Shown here piece after piece: positions 30,370 through 41,143 of a stretch of 64,000 bases of DNA. The position numbers and the translations under genes were made by a program. The DNA comes from Epiperipatus broadwayi (lineage: Eukaryota; Onychophora; Udeonychophora; Euonychophora; Peripatidae). The DNA lies in the NCBI GenBank assembly GCA_028023455.1, contig JAQFVV010006309.1:950511-1014510 (forward strand), given 5' to 3'. Position 1 is the stretch's first letter, and every line of letters begins with the position of its first letter. The notes under the pieces are model-generated. The model was not told the origin of the DNA. It ran no database searches and saw only the letters and a list, made by a program, of their open reading frames with translations.

Positions 30370-32630
30370 TGTAGTTTTTTTAGTTTTTTTTTTTTATGGT
30401 TTTAATAAAATAATAAATGATCTTTTTAAAAATATTGACAACTTCTTAAATCTGTTGAACGTTTTTTTATTTTTAAAAGGAATTCTGATTTTACTGAAAA
30501 GAGCAAGATGGAATTTCCAAATAAAATTTGAAAACTCGTGAATTCTAATCACTGAGAAAAATTAATTTTTACTATAATGTACAAATAAAAATGTTTCAAC
30601 TTGAAATATTATTAAGAAATTATATAGTTTAAATTATGACTACATTAAAAGACAAAAAAGAGTCGGATTTATAAAAGTGACTACTAGCACATGAATAAAT
30701 TCAAAATTTTCCTTTTATTTATAAAAATTCTCACATTATTTTTTTGAATCTTCTATAAGATGAATTATAAAATATACTTTTTAAGTTTCATTTTCTGAAC
30801 TTTTTACAAATGAATCACAAATACCCTCCTCCCCTTTGTAATAAAAAATTTATGCAATGCCACCATTTTGTGTCAAAATATTAATGTTACTTAGCAATAA
30901 TTCCTTATCAGTACAATTAACATTTATCTGAAACTAATTTTCATTTGTAATAAAATAAACACAAAAACTGGACATGATTTGCTCATTTAGTTACTCATCT
31001 ACCCATAAGAATTAAGATAACGTAATGTTATATAGAAACTTAAAATAAAAATGATTTGCACTTTACTTTTAAAAGTAAACTTTAATGTGTATTATAAGCA
31101 CAATGTTGACAATGGTTATATAATTGGTATTAATTACATATGTTTGAATATGCAAAAGAGTTCTAAATGATTGGATAATTTGATATAAAAAATTTAAATA
31201 GATTTCATATACTATGCTTTATTAAAATTTTGGTATAAAAAATAGGAAAAAGTTCTTAACCAAACTGGTATTGGTTTATTTCTCATTTATAGACTAATGT
31301 ATAATAACTGTTTACCTTTTATAATAGTATCAGGAGATACTAAAATTTTATATCTGGTTTTGATTTTGTCACTTTAATTAAAAAAGATAGATTGTATGTG
31401 ATAATATGTTGGTGTATACCTAAAAAATTTTAAACTTTATTTAAATTTTTCAAAGACAAACGACAGTCTGTAATAATACACAAAATATCTATTAATCGGT
31501 TATCTATTTATGTGTTATTATAAAACAGTTGTTTGTTGAGGGAAATTTTAAGTTCACATTATGTTTTTAAAAAACAGCATACAAACAAAAAATACTCCAG
31601 TGTCATAAATTCCTTATCACACAATGAGCAAATTGGATTTAAATTTTTGCATAGGAATATTTTGTCTACGAAGGAAGTTTGATAAGCAGAACTTGGACAC
31701 ATTTTTATTTAAAAAAATCTATATATTTTGGCTTAAAAAACAAAATTTAAACTTTTTAATCATGAATTCTGCTATTAATTTTGAAAATAAAATAGTTTAT
31801 TTAAAGTTAATTAATTTTCTAAATTCATTTCTAAGCTTAATTAATAAAATTTTTATATGCCTTTGGTCATGTTTGTAGAATTTAATTTTAAATGAATAGA
31901 GAAGTTATTTAATCTAAAAATTATTTTAAAAGTTGTTTTTACTTTTAGGGTACAAATATAATTTTATTTTTAAAATGCCAGCTTTATTTAAAAGCAAAAT
32001 CACCAAGACAAACATTTTATTAACATATTTTTAGAAAAGATACATTTTTGGGGGAAATGGAAAATGAATATTTTATTTTGTATATGAATAAGTGAAAAAT
32101 GATAATAATAAATATACTTAAGATAAAATTCTTTGCCTACCATTTAAAATTATTTATTGCATTAATTCTATTTAGTTTGAGATGTAACTTTCTGAATATC
32201 ATCATCAAATAACTGTATTGGTCTGTTTTGAAACTGCATTTGCACTACAATTGGTCTTAAAATGACTATTCCTTAGCATTCATTTGATAGTAAAAACTTA
32301 AACTAAATTGTATATTGATTGATATTAAATTCCATATAAAATAGCTAGATGTTAGTTCATTCATAGAAAAGTAAATCAAAGCCGAGGGGATGGCTTTTCA
32401 AGTCAAAATGTAGTCTTAACTTTATACTCAGAAGGAATCAATGTGCTTGCATGTTCTTAGTTTTATTAAAATCTTGAAAGTGAAAATGATGTTTAAAGAA
32501 ATGACCTTTCAGTCCTAACGCTAACTGAATAAAACTTCCATACAATAATTATAAGGGGTGGCCTTTTGGTCCTAAACTTAATTTAATACAACAAAATTTG
32601 TAATTATAAATTTATTTAATGCTTATTGAT
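30370..32630. other. Non-coding AT-rich DNA
   Basis: No recognised features. The 84-codon plus frame at 31624-31878 is Phe/Leu/Asn/Lys-rich and typical of chance AT-rich frames. Confidence 0.5.
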
Positions 32631-32637
32631 TATGTAA

Positions 32638-32909
32638 GTAATATTTACTAAGGCAATAAACCTAGAGCATTTCGTGAGTACTAATGTATAATAGGAATTG
32701 TGGATTTAATCAGTGAAGTATTGAACAGCTTCATGCTCTCAGATCTAATCGCTTCAGTTTCACCTATTTATATAGAAAGTAGGTTGAAGTAAAGAAGGGG
32801 TTCCCCTCTTTTCTTCCAATGCATAACTTGTGGTTAAGACCTGTAGAGGTCCCTACCTTTGCATTTTCAAGCGCACATGCTCTAGGTTTATTGCTTTAGT
32901 AAATACTAC
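32638..32909. mobile_element. MITE, 272 bp with 33-bp terminal inverted repeats
   Basis: The left end GTAATATTTACTAAGGCAAT and the complement of the right end, GTAGTATTTACTAAAGCAAT, continue together through AAACCTAGAGCAT (two mismatches in 33). The interior (TTTCGTGAGTACTAATG...GCATTTTCAAGCGCACATG) is non-coding and GC-richer than the flanks. The superfamily is unclear; no clean target duplication was found. Confidence 0.75.
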
Positions 32910-33114
32910 AACAAAATTTATACAAGGATGATTTGTTCTGAGATTGATACCTTTGTTCATCATCTATTTGTTTTAAATCATCTGCTTTTTGATCTGATTT
33001 GAATGGTTTGCAAGGTTATCCATCCATTTTTGCATCTTTGATGCCACTAGTAAATACTTCCACTGTTAATAATGTATTGTACATTATATTTCTTAAAAAG
33101 AGTGATAGGCTTAA

Positions 33115-33290
33115 TTGCTTTTAAAATCAGACAATAAACCAAAAATATATAACAAACTTTTAAATGAATCTGAACCAAAACTAGCAGAGGAAAATGTACA
33201 AAATGAACACAAACACGTTCAAATAAAAGAACAAATAACAAAAGGTGAACCTGTTGAATTAACCCAAATAGTTGATATATACTTTGTAAA
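33115..33290 (+). other. Possible exon-like open segment, unassigned
   Basis: The plus frame encodes a hydrophilic, non-repetitive stretch (NKPKIYNKLLNESEPKLAEE, then KHVQIKEQITKGEPVELTQI) with a codon mix less AT-simple than neighbouring chance frames. An AG (AAAATCAG at about 33128) and a GTAAAT (about 33284) could be splice sites. No family recognised and no second copy found. It could easily be chance. Confidence 0.2.
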
Positions 33291-33399
33291 TAAATTACTG
33301 TTACATGATTTGTTGATTTTATTAAAGAAAATAAACTGTAGCTTGTTTACTTTTTATTCTATATTAAATAAGATATTTATTTTTAGTTAGTATATAAAG

Positions 33400-34085
33400 T
33401 ACACTTTTAAATTTTATTTGGTTACATTTGTTTTTTTTTTTTTAAAATTAGAAATAAGTTAGAAAAACAGGAAGTGATTAGCAGTGAAAAAGGAAGAGAA
33501 ATTGCTATTAATATAATTTAGCTGTTATGTTTTGCCTTTCTTTTGTAATTGCAAGCTGAATTTTTAAATTTCAAAAATTCTTTTCATTATTAATAAGAGT
33601 ATAACATCAAATTATTTGTTATTCATTGAAAAATAATTTTTAATCTGAAGGCTAAAATGAAATCTATTGTTCTCTCTATTCATTTCACTTGAATAATTTT
33701 TTTATTTATTTACAAAGTTGATATATTATTTTTAAGATTACTTTAATTTCTAAAGTGATTATTTTATTGAATATTATTAAATGTAAAATATTAATGAAAA
33801 ATAAAGATTTGTTGATTATAATGAAAGGTATGAAAATTATTAGCAAATTGTCCATATAAGGTTGTTCAAGACATATTCATGAAGAATCAAAAAGCTATGC
33901 TAAATTTATTTTTGCAAACCTACTATTAATTATAACATTTAATCTCACTGAAAATATTTTTAACTTCAATATTTTTGAAATCATTATTGTAATAATATAA
34001 AAGAAAGTCATCTGATGATTTCTCTTAAAACTTTGTCCACAAAGGTATGCTTTCATATCAACAAAAGTTAAGACTTTTTCTGATT
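33400..34085. other. Non-coding AT-rich DNA
   Basis: Nothing recognised. Confidence 0.5.
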
Positions 34086-34089
34086 TTAT

Positions 34090-36746
34090 AAAATTTTGAA
34101 ATCCGGTTTTGCATAAAGTGAAAAACCAGTTAACTGGTTTTTAGTCGGTTTTTTAAATAAAGTATAAAAATAAATAGACTATTACTTTAAATATATAAAA
34201 AAAACCTACCTTAAATGTAGCAGAGCTATAAACCAAGGAAAATAAAATTATACAACACAAAATTTAGAAATTGGAATTATTTTTTATTTAAGAATTATAA
34301 AAAATAAAAATAACATAACTTTATTATTAATATTTCATTATGAGAAAAGAATAGAAAAGTAACATAAAATATAACTTATAAATCTTGATTTTTAATAAAA
34401 TAATATTTAAAGAAAACTAATGCATCCAATAGGTCATATTTCATGGAAGAATGTAATTTGATACAGAAATTACTACCAATTGAAAAAACTCTTTCACTGT
34501 CTGTTGACATGCATTGAATCGATGCCAATGCATTTAATAAGTTTTTGACTGTTACAGATTTTTTTAGTAACACCAAACATTTTCAATTCTTTTTGGAAGG
34601 ATGACTCAAAATTTCCCTCATTAGCACATTTCTTTGAACCCTGCAAGACGGTAAAAATTGAATGCTACAATTGCTGTACTAAAGATGCCGATCCAGATGC
34701 TATTGGTTAGATTTCACTTTCGTCAAAGTTCTCTTCCTCATTACCAAATAATTCTCCAAATGGTGGATCACCAAATAATCTTGCAGCCAACATCATTGCC
34801 AAGGACAAAGTCAGCACCTTAGGTGAATATGGAAGTTCCATCAAGTCCATTTGTGGAAAAGTTCCACTTTGTAAGAATTTATACAATGTTATTATTCCTT
34901 TATTTTGCCTTTCTGAAATTCTTATTTTCAAAAAATTATAAATTTTTTCCCCCAAAGCAATATTGTTTTGTTTCATTTGAGTAAATAAAAATATCAGTAC
35001 TCCTTCCACAGTGAGCAAGGTTGAAGTATTTTTACTAAGTTCTTTTACCGCCAATTCTATTGGCCTTAATATTTCAATTAAATTTACTAAAACATTAAAG
35101 TCATTTTCATTGTATAAATCCTCATGCCCCATTTCTTCCAATGCACTTTTTATGTAAACTTTAAGTTGCACTAATCTCTCCAACATAAGTATAAGGGAGT
35201 TCCATCTGGTCCTACAGTTCAATATAAATTTAAGTTTTTTACCCTCTTTCTCTTCAACATATCATTGCAACATGTCATTTTTTACTGGTAATTTTCTGAA
35301 AAATCTGAAAGACTCAAAAGTTTTTCAGTATTTCATTAATGTTTGCATCTTTTAAACTGTATTCAGTATTATCAATACCACTATCTATATTTAAATTTTG
35401 ATCGCCAACAAAAGAATTAAACTGAATTTCAGCATCATCATCATCATCATTTTCAGAATCTGAAATTTCATTGTCTACATTATTTTTGTTGTAAAAAGTG
35501 TCTATGGTTGATGCAAAATTGATTTTCAATTTCATTTAATTGTGTATATTTCTTCATAGTGATGGCTCCATCTTCTATTGATGCCAAAATATGATGAAGT
35601 TTAATACCATACTCTATCAATTTTTGTTCAACTAATGACTGAATCTGGTATAATACATGAACTGGCCTATATGGCAACAAGGCTTAATTTAAAACTATCC
35701 TCCAGAGAATGCAATGTTACATTTAAATACCTTTTGCCATTACAACTAGTCCATCCATCTATTGTTATTGAGAAACGCATATCAGATTGAGTTATTTTTG
35801 CAAACTTATCCTTAAATTCTAATTTTTTCTCACTAGCAAAATTTACGATTAATTTTTTAATTATATTTTCATTTCTAGGCATTTCATAGCTATATTTTGT
35901 AATAAATTCTCAAATAGTGCTTTAATGTGTCATAGCATGAATTGAAAACCCGTCATATGCTGCACATTTGGCCAATAACTCTCCCAAAGCTTATCTTTTG
36001 ATGAAATTAAGCATATTTGAAGTTGTTTTTGCCTTTTTATCTGGAGGTTCATCATTTTTCATAACATCAATATTATGTTTTGCTTGAAGATGATTTGCCA
36101 AACTTGATGTGTTCCCACCTGCACAACTTAAAACTGAAATGCACATAGTGCATTTTGCCATATTTTCTGTTTCTTTTTGGAATATTTTCCATACTCCTAA
36201 TTTTTTGCTGTTCATATTTAGTCTAAAGTAAAATACAATTAATAGTTACTTGACTATTGTTGTAAGTATAATTTCTTTACTTAAAAATAACTATAAATGT
36301 ATTTTCAAAGTACTTACTTAAAATTCAATATATAATATATTATATATGCAGGATATTTATTTAAGAAAGTTTAATATTTTTGCAGTTGTTACAACACAGA
36401 ATCTGTACCACGGTGTAAAAATAATATTGTTTTTTTTTTTTTTCTGTCTTTTTAAATTTATTGACACTCAAATTCCACTTTCTTGGTATAATATTTTTTA
36501 TTTACTATTTAAACATTGCTCGTTCGTTTATAATGTATACTTATTCTTTTTATTTGAATTTAAATAAATTACAATATAAATACTTCATGAATAACAGTAG
36601 GAAAATAAAATTATTTATCACTTGAAAAAAAAACAAAAACAAAAATTAACTTTTGGTTTTTCGGAAAACCCCAGGTTTTATGGTTAGGTAAATTTTAATA
36701 AAACCCCGGTTAACCGGTTTCAGTTTTAACCGGTTTGCAAGCCCTA
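34090..36746 (-). mobile_element. hAT DNA transposon with BED finger, broken, about 2.65 kb
   Basis: The right end reads AACCGGTTTGCAAGCCCTA (complement TAGGGCTTGCAAACCGGTT), a typical hAT terminus. The subterminal region carries several ACCGGTT/GGTTAACCGG repeats, echoed at the left end (ATCCGGTTTTGC, CCAGTTAACTGG near 34101-34140). Between them the minus strand encodes a whole hAT transposase in at least six broken frames. The left terminus is decayed, so the exact end and the 8-bp target duplication are not certain. Confidence 0.85.
34376..36215 (-). pseudogene. hAT transposase (ZBED-type), fragmented
   Basis: In order along the minus strand: 36215-35991 BED zinc finger (KCTMCISVLSCAGGNTSSLA with NHLQAKHN; C-x2-C...H-x4-H); 35882-35667 RNase H-like fold start FSITIDGWTSCNGKRYLNVT (first catalytic Asp, DGWTS); 35680-35480 and 35535-35314 middle region with an Asp/Glu-rich stretch; 35222-34707 NCRTRWNSLILMLERLVQLK (RWNS motif) and IELAVKELSKNTSTL; 34576-34376 C-terminal dimerisation region with SIQCMSTDSERVFSIGS and DLLDALVFFK. 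Normal length is about 600-650 residues; this copy has stops and shifts between nearly every block. The identity is secure, the gene is dead. Confidence 0.9.
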
Positions 36747-36749
36747 CTA

Positions 36750-37960
36750 TTTATTTAGCATTATTCTAACAGTTAATACATATTCTTCCAGCTGAACATT
36801 ATTCTTATTAAAACTGAGAATGATATAACAATAAACAAGTACTTTGTATATAATAGAGATATATATGAGAGATAGTGACCTGGGCCAACTGATGAGTGCT
36901 GGTTCAGTACGTAATGCATCTTGGGAGTCCTTTGTCTTTTATTATATCTTTATTTATATGAATTTGAAAAGAATGGGGACGTGTGGAGGTGTTTATTATA
37001 TCGATTATCCAAAATGTTACACGAATTTATCCAGTAATTATCATAATTACCATTTTTCTTAATTTTTCTTCTGTTAATATAAGTTATATTATAATAGAAA
37101 AAGTGGAAATAATAAATAAGACTTTTAATCGAAATAAATTTGTTAATAACAGAGATTGAAAATTAAAAATAAGTTGGTTGATATTTAATTAGAGTTAGGA
37201 GTTTATGGACCAGAGTCAAGTTCAATTAAAGAAAATGATAAAATAAAAAATAAAAAGTTGAAAATATGAAGTTAAAAGTCTTGGACTTTAAAAAAAATAA
37301 AAAATAGATAATACTATTGAAAAAATTAATAATTGAATATGAGGAAATATGAAGGCTTTGTAGTAAAATAGAAACAGTGTAAAAAAGTAGAGGAATAAAG
37401 ATATTAGTTAATATTAGTAAAAGAAGCAATTTTACTAATTTAATTAGAAAAGAAAACATAATAATAGTTATTAATGAAAAAAATATAATGTAGCATGCAT
37501 AAAATTTGTCTTTTGACAGATAAAATTGATGTGAGCTTTATGCTACTTCTATTTCGTCAGAGTTTTTATATCTCTATTAAATGTAAAGAATATAACACCT
37601 AATGCTAGATTTTTTCAGAAACACTAGCTGTGTCAAACATTTCTCAAATTAAGCAGCCAGAAAAATGTCAACCACTTTCCTAGATTTACTAAGATGTAGT
37701 CAGAAATTCAGAACTATATAAGCAGTAGACGCAATATGAATAAGTCAAGATAGTGGTGGCTCACAAATGAACAACTTTCCATTTTATGTTTACAAGATAA
37801 GATTAATTAATAATTATTTTTAAACTTTTGAACCGCCTCAGAGTGACTATTAAAGAAATTAAGTCAGTGCATAATCTTATTCTGAATATCAATTTAGGAA
37901 AATATAAATTCATCTAATGATAATTATTCTATTAATGCTATTTATGTTAAAGTTCATTTA
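36750..37960. other. Non-coding; includes a family A ribozyme fragment
   Basis: Apart from the hammerhead relic at 36881-36930, only AT-rich sequence. 37660-37760 and 37990-38070 share a diverged direct repeat (ACTTTCCTA, AAGTCAGAAATTCA, AACTATATAA), spacing about 325 bases, family unknown. Confidence 0.5.
36878..36932 (+). ncRNA. Hammerhead ribozyme relic (family A), A13 mutated
   Basis: CCAA (36885-36888), CTGATGA (36889-36895), stem II GTGCTG-GTT-CAGTAC (six pairs, one G-U), then GTAA instead of GAAA (A13 to U), stem III AT/AT with loop GC, triplet ATC ending at 36920, TTGG (36921-36924). Helices and cleavage site survive but a core adenine is lost. Stem II differs from the 18444 copy by a change that still pairs. 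Confidence 0.7.
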
Positions 37961-38099
37961 AATTAAACAGTGAAAAAAAAGTCAATACCTTTCCTACTAA
38001 CTGCTAAAATCTTAAGTCAGAAATTCACAACTATATAAATAAGAGGCAAAAATATAAATGAGCCATGGTTATAATGGTGTATATATTTTCTATTAATAT

Positions 38100-38400
38100 A
38101 TATATATGTTGATACAAAGATTTTCATGGGTTGCATATATAAAGGATATATTTTGCGGGTTCATCCATATTAAAAATTTAAATATTTATATACCGACATT
38201 TTGACTTGATATTTAAATTTTTAACCTGAAAAATATGTCTTTTATATATGCAACCTGTAAAAATCTTCATATCAACATTATTAACCTCTATGGGGGGATA
38301 TTTAAATCCAGTAGATGACTTGTGTGATCAAGTTGAAACATTGGTATATAAATATTTAAATTTTTAACATGGATGAACCTGATGTCTTTTATATATATGA
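38100..38400. mobile_element. Penelope-like terminal-repeat relic with inverted segments
   Basis: GTTGATACAAAGATTTTCAT with GGTTGCATATATAAAGGATA (from 38108) is mirrored at about 38210-38282 and partly again at 38330-38398, so three pieces of one repeat lie in alternating orientation. The phrase GATCAAGTTGAAACATTGGT with TATATAAATATT and its inverse (CAAGTCAAAATGTCGGTATA) look like decayed forms of a hammerhead 3' half, GAAAC-GTC-GG, followed by TATATAAA. The name Penelope-like is inferred from this ribozyme-like context; no RT is present. Confidence 0.5.
38312..38342 (+). ncRNA. Possible decayed hammerhead
   Basis: TAGATGA (38312-38318, for CUGAUGA), stem CTTG-TGTGAT-CAAG (38319-38332), two extra T, GAAAC (38335-38339). 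Two core bases and the cleavage triplet are lost. Reported only because a second copy on the minus strand (38185-38205) preserves CAAGTC-AAAA-TGTCGG. Confidence 0.35.
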
Positions 38401-38404
38401 TCAT

Positions 38405-39400
38405 AGTTATTGAAGAAAATGAAATATTGAAGATTATATTAAAAACATAATTTATATCTAGAAATAAAAGGTTATGATAATATCAGACTTTAATATTATA
38501 CCAAACAAAGCATAATCTTATTCTTCCAGTTTACATTTTACATTTGCATTAGGAACAATAATTTACTCTTATTTTATTCTAAAGCCATTTATGTAAGCAT
38601 GAGTAATCATTGTTCATCATATGGTATTACTAACTAAATCTTTAAAGTAGTTTCTAATTATCAATAATTCACATCCAATTAGAAAAGGTCAATATGTTAA
38701 CACAGTTTTACTACAATAATTAATATCTGCACTTATTATTTATACTTTCAATATTGATTATAGTAATAATTTTGCAGATATTAAAATATTATTCAGATAC
38801 AAAATATACTACTAGAAAACAATCAAAAAGACCTTCACCAATCTAAAAAGACCGGACTGTATTAATAAATATGATGAAGCAGAAAATTTTCGTACAAATG
38901 GATTTTTATTTCTAAAACATGCCAGAATATGTATATAAGCCAGCTAGAATATGGTACTTAATAATTATTACATATAAGGATAGAGAATCTCTTTTTAATA
39001 ACTTGCTTTTTAATAATTAAATAGAATTTAATAAATGTAAATATAAAATTAATAGGAGAAAATCAATTTCTCTTAGGCTATTGATAAATCATACACTAAA
39101 TGCTGAACAAAAGATCAAGAATAGAATTAATCCACCTATTTTCGGAGCTTTTAATATATATAAACTTACATTTGTCAATATATTTCAGTTGTCTAATATT
39201 AAAAAAGTAATAATATATTCTTAAATAAATCTCCCATTAATATATTGCAAAAATATCTTATCAAAAATTTATAATTTGTAATTGTTTTATTATAAATATA
39301 TAAAAAAATTGAATTGTTACTGAAAATAATTTATTATCACATGTAAATAAAATATGTGTGGGATTTTTTTTCTTGTCTATAACACATAAGTTTTAATTAT
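38405..39400. other. Non-coding AT-rich DNA
   Basis: No recognised features. Confidence 0.5.
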
Positions 39401-39409
39401 TAATATTAA

Positions 39410-40475
39410 ATATATTAAATTTATTAAATGCAATTAGATGATATAATAATAATGTGAAAGGCTAAAATCTTTGACCGATGCACCTTAAAAATGCTTATGT
39501 GACAGTCAATCTGATGTAATAATGACTGCACGTGGAACTCTCAATTCAAAAACACAAACCAGAACTATGAGAAAAAGATGGAACCTACTTTCTTCTCTAC
39601 TTAAATTTATATATAAATAAGCCAGACTCAAGCATTCCCAACTAAGAGCATGAATCTTAAAACACCTTCACATTTAATTCACTAAATCTTATATATAAAT
39701 AAACAATAAAAAATCTTTAGATTTACAACTAAGCAATTTTCACATCTAATGAAATGATAGTAACAAATGTAAATATATTAAATTTATTAAGTGCAAGCAG
39801 ATGATATAATAATAATGTGAAAGGCTAAAACCTTCAACAGATACACCTTAAAAAATGTTTATATGAGAGCCAATCAGATGTAATAATGACTACATGTGAA
39901 ACTCTCAATTCAAAAACACAAGCCAGAACTATGAAAAAAAGATGGAACCCACTTTCTTCTCTACTTAAATTTATATATAAATAAGCCAGACTCAAGCATT
40001 CCGAACTAAGAGCGTGAAGCTTAAAACACCTTTACATTTAATTCAAAATAAACATGAAATCTTTTGATTTACTACAAAGCAATTTTCAAATCTAATGAAA
40101 TGATAGTAACAAATGTAAATATACTAAATTTATTAAGCGCAAGCAGATGATATAATAATAACATAAAAAGTGAAAACCTTTGACCGATGTGCCTTAAAAA
40201 GATTTCACGTTGTTTATTTATATATAATATTTAGTGAAGTAAACATGAAGATGTTTTAAGCTTCATGGACTTAGTTTGGAATGCTTGAGTCTGGCTTATT
40301 TATATATAAATTTAAGTAGAGTAGAAGGTGGGTTCTATATTTTTCTCATAGTTGTGGCTTGTGTTTTTGAATTGAGAGTTCCACATGCAGTCATTATTTC
40401 ATCTGATTGGCTGTCACATAAGCATTTTTAAGGTGCATCTGTCAAAGATTTTAGCCTTTCACATTATTAATTATT
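39410..40475. repeat. Tandem repeat of about 350-bp units ending in an inverted unit (family C)
   Basis: AGATGATATAATAATAAYRT starts at 39436, 39799 and 40145 (periods 363 and 346). Each unit includes CACCTTAAAAATG, AACTCTCAATTCAAAAACAC, TACTTAAATTTATATATAAA and TAAGCCAGACTCAAGCATTC. After about two units and the start of a third, the sequence turns round at about 40200, and 40205-40470 is an inverted copy (GAATGCTTGAGTCTGGCTTA, TTTTTGAATTGAGAGTTCC). No coding content, and no hammerhead core was recognised. The arrangement equals that of family D at 61.67-62.71 kb. Confidence 0.85.
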
Positions 40476-41143
40476 AATATTGTATTGATACTAATTTGTG
40501 TATTACTGTTAATTTGAAAGTTTTGAAATGCATCTAATAAATATTGAATTATTATTATTATTTCTTTTAGATTTTACTATTATTATTGTTGTTGTTATTT
40601 TTATTAGGTGTTCAATATTAAATTTAACTTTGTGATTAAATTGTTTTATCCATTTCTCCCATCTTATATCTGTTTTAACCAACATGTATAAGTTCTTTAA
40701 CATATATTTCAATATTTCTTTTATTTGATTCATGCCTACATAGTCTATTATTTCTATTAAGAAACATTTTTAAGTCTGATAATTTATATGATACAGGCAT
40801 ATTGAACTAGAGGGAATATAACCTCTAATTTTAATTGACCATATCATTATTTTATAACCCAATGTGTGATTAAATCTCATAATTTCTAATTCTACAAATT
40901 TTATTTTATTAGAAATTTTATGCTTTATATTTCATTTAAGATTGAGTTCATTATTAATAAGTCATACATATCTTAAACTCAATTCAGTGGCCAACAAACA
41001 CATTATCACCTACGTTTGACTAAGTTGGCAGCCATTTACCTCAGCTCTGCAAAGAATTTTAATTCAAAAGCCCTTAGAACGCCAGCCATCCAACAAATCT
41101 CATCTTTATTGGTTAAGGTAAGGGTTTTATTAATATAGTTCTG

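Noticed and set aside
33047-33241. Minus-strand Val/Leu-rich frame as a membrane protein
   Set aside because: It is antisense to the hydrophilic plus-strand segment at 33115, and the hydrophobic composition follows from the AT-rich complement.
39410-40475. CRISPR-like array, because of the regular repeats
   Set aside because: Units are about 350 bp with diverged full-length similarity and one inverted copy; there are no short repeats with unique spacers, and the context is a eukaryotic genome.
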